Origin: a virus
Virus record (IMG/VR): IMGVR_UViG_3300009108_000005
Location: 1 to 62,742 of that record
DNA: 62,742 nucleotides
Direction: 5' to 3' (one strand)
Each line of letters begins with the position of its first letter. Within the stretch, counting starts at the first letter, position 1. The notes beneath the pieces are model-generated. The model had not been told where the DNA came from. It searched no databases and worked only from the letters and a program-made list of their open reading frames with translations. The position numbers and the translations under genes were made by a program. This document shows positions 51,749-61,600 of the stretch, one piece after another.

Positions 51749-52123
51749 ATGGCAAAAACATTATTTAAAGGATTTTCGACAGTTCAAGGACCAAAAACTA
51801 GAAAATTACACGATATAGAATTAGCAAAACAGGATTTAAAAAATCACTTCCATACTAAACGAGGTGAGCGAGTAATGAATCCTTCATTTGGTTCTATGAT
51901 TTGGCAACTAATGTTTGAACCATGGAATGATTCAACTGAAGAAGCAGTTAAAGAAGATTGCATAGATATTGTAGGAAAAGATCCAAGATGGAGGCTAGAA
52001 GGCGTAGAGACTTATTCTAATAATAATGCTTTAAGTGTTAAATTAAGCCTTTTTTATCAACCCACAGACCAATTAGAAGTTATGGCGTTACAATTCGACC
52101 GTGAAATAGACGAGGAAATATAA
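51749..52123 (+). CDS. 25: Baseplate wedge protein gp25
   Basis: 124 residues (T4 gp25 is 132). The gp25-like signature is clear: LAKQDLKNHFHTKRGERVMN, PSFGSMIWQLMFEPW, and a closing beta hairpin with LEVMALQFDRE. gp25 links the wedges to the sheath initiator and is shared by contractile tails and type VI secretion (TssE). It is first in its operon, 3 nt before gp6, the same order as in T4-like marine phages. Confidence 0.9.
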   Translation: MAKTLFKGFSTVQGPKTRKLHDIELAKQDLKNHFHTKRGERVMNPSFGSMIWQLMFEPWNDSTEEAVKEDCIDIVGKDPRWRLEGVETYSNNNALSVKLSLFYQPTDQLEVMALQFDREIDEEI

Positions 52124-52126
52124 CAA

Positions 52127-55100
52127 ATGGCTACACGACAAGATGTTTTATTTGCCGCAGAAGATTATATAGCAAAATACCAATCATTTGCTCAATCTAA
52201 TTTTCAAGCATATGATTTTGATACTTTAAAAGCGGCAATGGTAGATTATATAAGATTAAACTACCCAGAAGATTATAATGATTGGATCCAATCATCTGAA
52301 TTTATTAGTTTGATGGATTTAATAGCCTTTATGGGCCATAATTTAGCGTTTAGAACAGATTTTGCTACTCGTGAAAATTTTATGGAAACTGCTCAAAGTA
52401 GAGATTCGATATTAAGATTAGCCAGGTTCCTCGGATATAATCCTACTAGAAGCATAAATTCAAGTGGTGTGTTAAAAATTAAAACAATAAGAACAACAGA
52501 AGCATTAATTGATTCGGATGGTAATAATTTACTGAACACTGATATTACTTGGAATGATTCTACAAATGCAAATGCATATGAGCAATTTTTAATGGTAATG
52601 AATTCTGCATTTGGCAATACGACACAATTTGGTACTCCGTTTAAAGCGGCAACAATAGATGGTGTTAAAACTGAAATTTATAAAATGAATTCACAAACAC
52701 AACAAAATGTGACTCATACTTTTGCTGGTACTGTGCAAGGAGAATCTATACCATTTGAAATAACAAATGTTGATGTGGATGGAACATTAGGTTTATTTGA
52801 ACCATATCCAGATCCTAATTCTGCTATGCGATGTTTGTACCTTAATGATGGAAAAGGGAATGCTAGTGCTAAAACAGGATTTTTCTTTTATTTTAAGCAA
52901 GGTTCTATAGAATTTAAAGACACGTTAATTTCAAGACCAATTGAAAATCAAGTTATAGATATAACAACATCAAATATTGTTAATGATGATGTATGGGTTC
53001 AAACTATTGATCAAACAGGACAAATAGTAACAACGTGGATTCCGGTTGATACAGTAGTAGGATCAAATGTTATTTTTAATGCAGTCGATAATAATATTCG
53101 AGATATTTTTCAAGTAGTTACTAATGCAGAAGATGCAATTAGTGTTAAATTTGCCGATGGTAGATTTGGTAATGCACCTAAAGGTATTATACGTATTTGG
53201 TATAGAGTAGGAAATGGTGAAGAATATACCATTAGAGCAGACGATATTCGAGATATAGAAATTACTATACCTTATTTTAGTAAGCATGATTTGCAATTAT
53301 ATGATTTAGTTGTTACACTAGATTTAGAAGAACCTATAAAAAATAGTGTATTAACAGAATCAAATACTAGTATACAAGCTAAGGCACCACAGGTGTACAG
53401 TACTCAAAATAGAATGGTATCAGCACAAGATTATGCGGTTTATCCATTGCAAGCATCGACAAATATTACAAAAATTAAAAGTACAAATAGAGTACACAGT
53501 GGTCATACACGTTATGTTGATATTAACGACCCGACAGGAACATATAAAGATTTAACTATTTTTGGTGATGATGGATATATTTTTAAAGAAGAAACATTTT
53601 TACGAAAAACATTAACATTACCTACTCCGTTAAATCCAACAGATATTATTGAGCAATACTTACAACCATATTTAGAAGAATCTGAAGTACAAAACTTTTA
53701 TTATCAAAAATATAAAAATGATTTTGTTTGGTCGGGTAGTACAACAGGAGATGATTTACATTTTACAACATCAGACGAAGCAACTCCTGCGTTAGCCGCA
53801 AAAATGTGGACTTGGAAAAAAGTAACAGGTTCTGCTAGACAAGCAACTGGTTATTTTGAAAAAGGTGCTACTACTCCTGATATAGTTGCTATAGGTAAAG
53901 ATTCGTTAGATTCAATAGGTAAATTTTTAGTTGAAGGTGCAAATATAGAATTCGCAGAAGTGGATACTAACGGTAATTTTGTAGCAGGATCGTCAACTAC
54001 TTGGGCGAGTATAACTGGAATATATGGAGATGGTAGAGGAGTTACAAGTTCTTCATTAGGTTACACAGGTAAAACTAAAGAAGAATATGGTACTGTATCA
54101 TTATCAAGGAATATACCAAATAATGTTAGAATAAAACGTATAGCACCTGCATATAATAATAAATTTAGTGCAACTGAAATTACAGCAATTAAAGATCAAT
54201 TAGAACTTAATAATTCATTTGGTATACGATGGGATCATAGGAATAACCAATATGAAGTTATATTAGGTATTGATTTAGGGGAATCAGAATCTACTGCTTT
54301 TAGTTTAACTGAAAGTACAGCAGGAACACAATCGGATAATAGTTATTTAATAAGAATAGAATTCCAAACAGACCAATGGGTGTTTTTAGCAAGAGCTATA
54401 AAATATAATTTCGGTTCAATAAAAAATGTTAGATTTTTTAACCAACGATTAGATAATAAAGTTAGTAAAATTACAAAAAAATCTACAAAGGATGAAATCA
54501 GAATATTAGATATTAATTTACAACCTCTCACAACTGTCGGCGGAGGTTTAGGTACATCATTATTAACTGCAAATTATGATTTTGATATTGAAGGATTTTA
54601 TACATATGATGATGGTTATACAGATCCACGTAGAGTATTATTAAAATTTGCAGATACTAATAAAGATTATGTGATAGATGATCCGTTTGCTTTTGATAGT
54701 ATTGTAGGATCCAATGAAATTTATGTTGCAGATGAATTAGTAGACAATTATGTATATAAAACATTAATGACTACACCACCTCCAACAAATGCAGATGGTT
54801 CTATAAAATATTGGGTTTCTTCTACATCGTATGATTTGGCAGATAAAGTAGAATATAATGGAGCAGAATATGAATCTAAAGTTGCAAGTAATTTAGGTGT
54901 GCTACCAACTGATACGTCTAAATGGTCGTATAAAAGAGATTTAATTTATGCAAAATATACAGGTAGATCAGGAGTACGATTTAAATGGAAGCATGCCGCT
55001 AGTGAGGAAACACGAATTGATCCAGCGGTTACAAATATTATAGATACTTTTGTATTAACAAATACGTATAATACTGAGTTTAGAAATTGGCTGAAAAATG

Positions 55101-55684
55101 ATAGGCGAGCAAAATATAAGCCATTGCCACATACTACAGAAGATTTAAAAACAATGTTTATGGCATTAGAAGATGCAAAAACATCTTCTGATACAATAAT
55201 TTATAAATCTTGTGAATATAAAATTTTATTTGGTACAGAAGCAGATTATGCATTACAAGCAAAATTTAAAGTAGTTAAAAATCCAACAACAAATTTAACC
55301 GACAATGAAATAAAAGCAACAATAGTAGATTATGTTGATGATTATTTTGAACCTGATAATTGGGATTTTGGCGAAACATTTTATTTTACAGAACTTGCCG
55401 CATTTATTCATAGAAATATGATAGGTATAATTTCTTCATTAGTAATTGTTCCAACAAATGCAGATTCTAGGTTTGGTAATATGTTTCAAGTTACACCTAA
55501 TGCTCATGAACTTTTTGTTAGTGCCGCAAAGGTATCAGATGTTGATATAGTTGATTCATATACTGAGACAAATATGAGAATTGCCGCAGGACTTGTTGAA
55601 ACTCCAACAGCAACAACAAGTATTACAGGAGTCGTAACAGGTACAGGTTCTAGTTCTAGTTCAGGCGGAAGTAATTATTATTAA
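52127..55684 (+). CDS. 6: Baseplate wedge protein gp6
   Basis: 1185 residues, nearly twice T4 gp6 (660). The N-terminal part has the family core (YNDWIQSSEFISLMDLIAFM, NLAFRTDFATRENFM, LRLARFLGYNPTRS). The baseplate J-like region continues with FADGRFGNAPKGIIRI (~345) and STQNRMVSAQDYAVYP (~425). The C-terminal half is an extended beta-rich region ending in a Ser/Gly tail (GSSSSSGGSN). It forms the wedge dimers of the inner baseplate ring. Marine relatives also have long versions. Confidence 0.9.
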   Translation: MATRQDVLFAAEDYIAKYQSFAQSNFQAYDFDTLKAAMVDYIRLNYPEDYNDWIQSSEFISLMDLIAFMGHNLAFRTDFATRENFMETAQSRDSILRLARFLGYNPTRSINSSGVLKIKTIRTTEALIDSDGNNLLNTDITWNDSTNANAYEQFLMVMNSAFGNTTQFGTPFKAATIDGVKTEIYKMNSQTQQNVTHTFAGTVQGESIPFEITNVDVDGTLGLFEPYPDPNSAMRCLYLNDGKGNASAKTGFFFYFKQGSIEFKDTLISRPIENQVIDITTSNIVNDDVWVQTIDQTGQIVTTWIPVDTVVGSNVIFNAVDNNIRDIFQVVTNAEDAISVKFADGRFGNAPKGIIRIWYRVGNGEEYTIRADDIRDIEITIPYFSKHDLQLYDLVVTLDLEEPIKNSVLTESNTSIQAKAPQVYSTQNRMVSAQDYAVYPLQASTNITKIKSTNRVHSGHTRYVDINDPTGTYKDLTIFGDDGYIFKEETFLRKTLTLPTPLNPTDIIEQYLQPYLEESEVQNFYYQKYKNDFVWSGSTTGDDLHFTTSDEATPALAAKMWTWKKVTGSARQATGYFEKGATTPDIVAIGKDSLDSIGKFLVEGANIEFAEVDTNGNFVAGSSTTWASITGIYGDGRGVTSSSLGYTGKTKEEYGTVSLSRNIPNNVRIKRIAPAYNNKFSATEITAIKDQLELNNSFGIRWDHRNNQYEVILGIDLGESESTAFSLTESTAGTQSDNSYLIRIEFQTDQWVFLARAIKYNFGSIKNVRFFNQRLDNKVSKITKKSTKDEIRILDINLQPLTTVGGGLGTSLLTANYDFDIEGFYTYDDGYTDPRRVLLKFADTNKDYVIDDPFAFDSIVGSNEIYVADELVDNYVYKTLMTTPPPTNADGSIKYWVSSTSYDLADKVEYNGAEYESKVASNLGVLPTDTSKWSYKRDLIYAKYTGRSGVRFKWKHAASEETRIDPAVTNIIDTFVLTNTYNTEFRNWLKNDRRAKYKPLPHTTEDLKTMFMALEDAKTSSDTIIYKSCEYKILFGTEADYALQAKFKVVKNPTTNLTDNEIKATIVDYVDDYFEPDNWDFGETFYFTELAAFIHRNMIGIISSLVIVPTNADSRFGNMFQVTPNAHELFVSAAKVSDVDIVDSYTETNMRIAAGLVETPTATTSITGVVTGTGSSSSSGGSNYY

Positions 55685-55696
55685 TTAGGAAAATAA

Positions 55697-58600
55697 ATGG
55701 CAGATTATTCTAGTAAAAACACCAGTGACCAGGTAGATAATACTATACCCGGATCTACAAGTAAAAATACTACAAAAAGATCTACGTATGATTTATTACC
55801 GGAATATCTTCAATCTGATACTAATAAAAAGTTTTTAAATGCTACATTAGATCAAATGATTTTAAGTGGCAATCCTAAAATTGAATCAGGTTATATTGGT
55901 AAAAAAATAGGAGCAATACGAACATCAGCAAAAGATGTTTATACTGAAAGTAAAACAACCCTTAACAATAGATATCAAGTAGATCCTACAGTCGTAAGCC
56001 AAAACCCATCAACTTCAGAATATGAATCTGCTATACCATATGATGATATTATTAGTAAGTTAAAATATCTTGAAACTAACACAACAAATTTAGATAAATT
56101 ATTTTCTGATTATAATTATGCTTGGAAACCACCTATAAATTATGATATGTTTGTTAATTGGAATAGTTATGTGTGGTTGCCATTTGGGTTGCCTCTTGTA
56201 GGATTACATGGCGAAACAAAAGCAGGAATCGAAGGTAAAAGAACATACACAACATCAGCTCAAGTTATCCACGGAAACAGGACATTAACATTAGAAAACG
56301 GAATGCGACTTGCATTTATTAACGATACAAAAACATATTTGGTAACAGGTGTAGGTAAAAAGATAACCTTAATAGATGAAAGTACATTATGTTCAGTAAC
56401 AGAAACTTCTATGGGGCTTGCTACACCAACTCAAGCTCTGGGTACAGTTGATACAGGAACCGGTTCTGTTGCAACTGCCTCAGTAGGAACACAAGGTACA
56501 AACTATGTTCATATACCATTTGTTAATGTATATGATCAAAGTGGTACACCAAGTACCCACGCAATATTAGAGGCTGATGTTAACAATGGTGCTGTAGATA
56601 CCACATTGACAATTACAAATGCAGGAGCAGGATATGCAACTAGTGGAGTTACATTACATATTATGGGCGGACAAACTACAAGGCCTCCATATGTAAATGC
56701 GAATAAAGATGTCCATTATATGCATGAATATATTTGTATGGAAAAAAGTGCAAGAGATAATAATGCATGGTCTAGAGTTAATAATTGGTATCATATTAAT
56801 ACTGTTCAAGCAGTAAACACAATGTTAAATCTTACTAAATCATTTAAATTAGATGGTATTATTGTTGACGATGATTATGCACAACGTCCTATAATAGAAT
56901 GGGAAAGAGATTTACATTTATATAATTATGGCACACATTTTAGAAAACCTGTTGATATTATTATTACAGAAGCAATGAATCCTGCTGATGGAACAAACGG
57001 TTTTCTATTATCAGGCGGGTCTGCCGCGGCAGAAGTACATGATGGATATACAGTTCAAGATAATGATAGAGTATTATTTGTTAATTCTTCAAATGACACA
57101 TACAATAATAAAATTTATAAAGTTAATACAGCAAATACAGGTGCAACAGCCCTAACATTAGAAACAGATGGTAGAGGAGCAGGTCCTCCAACACATGGTG
57201 ATGTTGTTACAAGTTTAAATGGAACCACATTACAAGGTCAAGATTATTGGTTTGATGGAAGAAATGGACCAACGGCCCAGACATCTACTCAAACAACATG
57301 GAGATTAGCACAAGAAAAAGGTACTAAAAATGTTCCAGTAAAGTTTGAATTATATGATACAACATTTCAACCGTTATCAGAATATAATGAAACAGACTTT
57401 TTAGGTAATACAGTTTTTGAATATTTAGAAGACAAAACCACTGCTGATAGATCAGAGGATAAATTTTTAGGTTTTCCGTTAACATATGCAACTACAAATT
57501 ATTTGTCGTCTACTAATACTTCAAATTTAATGTTTAATAATTCTCATCAGCAAACAATGTATTTGTATGATAGAGGTACCATTCCAAAAGATATATTAGG
57601 ATTGTATTATCTAAGAAAGTTTGATAGAGACATTTCTAAATATGATTTTGATAATTGTTGGGAACAAAGTTACAAACAAATTAGAACACCTATTACTATA
57701 ACCCGAGATATTACAAATGCACAAGATGATTTTGTTGTTGATTTAGGTACAACTAATTTCGAACCAGAACGTGATTATAATGTTATAGCAACTACAACAG
57801 GATTTGAATTTTGTTTAAAATCTGCTTATGGATTTGAAAAACTTTCAGGCATAAACCCTACACTATATTTGGCTAAAGGGCAAACTTATACATTTGATAT
57901 AACTAACGGAACTACAGCATTCCAAATACAAGATGCAAGTGCCTCGGCATATGGTACAGGTGTTACAAATAATAATACTCATAGTGGTATAGTTACATTT
58001 GCAGTAAGCGAAACAGAATCTAATGATGTATTATATTATTCTTCACCTAGTGGAACTGGTAAACTTATCATAATAGATAAAGTATTAGAGCAAGGATGGC
58101 CAGAAGTATATCATAACGGTGTAAGATTAACTCGTGATACACATTATATTTTTAATGGAAAAAAAGTAGTTATACCTTACGAAAGTTCAGGAACAGACGA
58201 AACAGTTTCTGATGCTGGTGTACCAGTATTTTCTCCTGCTAATCAAACGCAAAGTACAGATAATTTATTAGCAGTAGGTGACATAGTAGATGTAAAATTT
58301 TATACTACAGATACTAGTGCTACAGATGAATGGGCATATGACGTTCCAACTGGACTTAAAAACAATCCAGGCAATGATGTATTGGGTAATATTTCGTACG
58401 CAGAAATATTTCCGCATATGATTGATTTAATTGATAAGCATCCTGGTTTAAAAGGTCCGGCATTTGGTAATAATAATTATAGAAGTTTGGGTGGTGAATC
58501 AGGATTTGGCGGAACAATTAATCACCAAATATCTCCTTTACTTAAACTTGGTTTAATGTTAGGAAATGAAAATTATGATTTATTATTAGCATTAGATTAT

Positions 58601-61600
58601 ACTGCTGATAGTTATAATGTGTTTAAAAAGAAATTCATACAAAAAATTGAACAATTATATGCTTCAATGGATTCCGGCACAAACACAAGTGCATTAGTTG
58701 ATCAAGCATTATATGATTTAAATTTAGGTAAAAATAATACATTTCCATTTGCAAATAGTGATATGGCGTATTATTTTAATATGGTCGAAAAAACATATTC
58801 AGTTACAACATCGACTAGTACATTTACTTTACCTAAAACAATTACAAGAAAAAACCAATATCATAATCATGTGTATGTTTATACAGTAGATACCAATGAT
58901 GTTGAAACATTTGAAACTGAGTTTACATTAAATCCTAATGCAAATACTATTACATTGGGGACAGCGGTTGCATCAGGAAAAGTTGTCATAAAAGTTAGTA
59001 TTGACGAAGGATTAAGTTTTATACCACCTACTCTTGCTAAATTGGGCGTTGCTCCAACGTATGTGCCAAAAAGTTATGTTGACGATACAGGTTCTAGAAC
59101 AGTAGTTGTAATTGAAGGACATGACGGTTCAAAAACAGTAGCTCACGATTCAACTATTACAGGCTCGGGATCTGTTTTATCACACACGATAACAGATTAT
59201 AGAGATAAAGCATTATTAGAATTAGAAAATAGAATTTATGGACATATACAATCTGAGTTTAATAGCGACGATGACAATATAGTAACCTATTCACATAGTC
59301 CAGAATCTAAACGAAAAGATTTAACTTTATTTCCTGGAAAATATCGAACAACGCCATATACAATAACTGATAGAAATAATTTTTATGATAATTATTTTAA
59401 CGCATTTAAGATTGCTCGAGGTATAACATTATTACCAAATACAGGATATGATGTAAATAATAAATTTACATGGAATTATAGTGCAGATGCTAATGCCAAT
59501 GGAATAGGATATTGGAGAGGCATTTATAAACATTATTTTGATACAGATAGACCACATTCTCATCCTTGGGAAATGTTAGGTTTTATAGGAAAACCTTCTT
59601 GGTGGGATACACATTACGAATGGGTCAATGCTACTAAACGAAATAATATGATTTCTGCTTTGCAAAAAGGAATTATATCAGAACCTGGCCAAACTATTGT
59701 TCAAGATATTAATGTTGCGAGGCCTGGTGCTACATTTCCTGTGGCCGCAGACGGAACATTACAAGATCCGGTTACCGCAACTTTAATGTCAAGTCCAACG
59801 GCTTTAGACGCCAAAGCAAGTTGGTCAATAGGTGACAACAGTCCGATAGAAACTGTATGGAAACGAACATCGTTGTTCCCATATATAGAAAATGAATTTT
59901 TATTTTCAATAAATCCTGCAAAATATTTAGAAAAATATTATGATACAAAAGATAAAATAACCGATGGCGGAAATAAAGCAATAACAATTGATGTGACAAC
60001 AGCCCCTAAGGCTGGTAACACCTCTGGTACAGTATTTTATTTAGATGGTGTCCAGCAGAAAAAATTAGTACTACAAGCAGGAAATGTATATACATTTAAT
60101 TTAACAGATGCATCTTACAATACACATGATTTTCAATTATCAGAAGCATGGGAAGGCCAGGTCTCTGGACAGTATACAACAGGTTGGGACGAAGCAACTG
60201 ATCCAACTAAACCTACATTTTCGCCAACTTCATCTACCCCAGAAATATTATACTATTATGATTCACAAGGTGGTCTTTACCACACCCAAGAAGGTGGTGT
60301 AATAGAAGTAGTATCTGTAGAACGTAAAAAACAATTTATATCTAATAAAACAAAAAAACGACATAATTCAAATGAATTATTCGTTCATAATGAAGTAGAT
60401 AATAATAATTTATCTAGACGAATATTAGGATTGCAACAACCTATTGTTGATAGATTAATGTTTTTAGGTAATGATATATATGTAGATTTTGCTAGACAAC
60501 TAAGACAGTTAAACACAAAATTAAGTTACAAAATGCAAGGATTTTCTAAAAAATCTTCTATATCTATGCTGGCAGATAGTTTACAATCAGAAAAATCAAA
60601 TAACTTTATACCAAACGATGACTTAACTATTAAATTTCACACTTCATCACCATATAAAGAATATATTTATAGTGGTGTTGAAATTATTAAAACATCAACA
60701 GGTTATGCTGTTTATGGATATCATAATGATAAACCGTATTTTACAATACAAAATCAATTAAAGTCGACAATTAAACAAATTACAGTAAGTGAAACAAATA
60801 TTCAATTATATTCGGAATTTGATACAGGCACAAAACGGATAGATTATGGTACAGAATTTGAATCAGCAAATGATGTGTATAATTTCTTATATGCTTATGG
60901 AAAATATTTAGAAAATGTAGGATTTGAATTTAATTATCCTAATCAAGATGGAGTATATGAAGACTGGACATTAACTGCCCAACAATTTATATTATGGTCT
61001 GAAGCCGAATGGGGCGACGACACATCTATTAAATTAAGTCCTGCAGGTAATTTATTATATTTTAAAACTACACATGGTCATATAAAAAGCAATGATTATG
61101 AATATGGCAGTTTTTATTTAGATGTAAATAAATCTTTATTTGACTCAACGACTGTAGATGTAGATAGGCAATTAAGTTATATAACTGTTAAGCCTAAGGA
61201 CGAAAGTAGGGCGATTTATTGTGCTTCGTTTGTTGTATGTGATTATGAACATCTGTTAATAATTAACAATAAAACAATATTTGATGATATAATTTATTAT
61301 CCTATTTTAGGTGATGCAAAACATAGATTTAAAATAGAATATTTAAAAACTCCAGAATGGAATGGCTCATTACATGCGCCTGGTTATTTAGTTTATGGTG
61401 ACACAATATATGAAAATTTTGATAAAACTGTAGACAATATAACCTCTAGTTATTTTGCATCTGAGCAAACAGGATTGAATAAAGATAGTATAAATGTTGC
61501 TAGAAAAAATATTGGTTATGAAAAGAAACAATTTTTAAGAAATATGCGTCTTTCAGAAGATGTGCAATTTCAATTTATGAAAGGAGTAAGCCATTTAAAA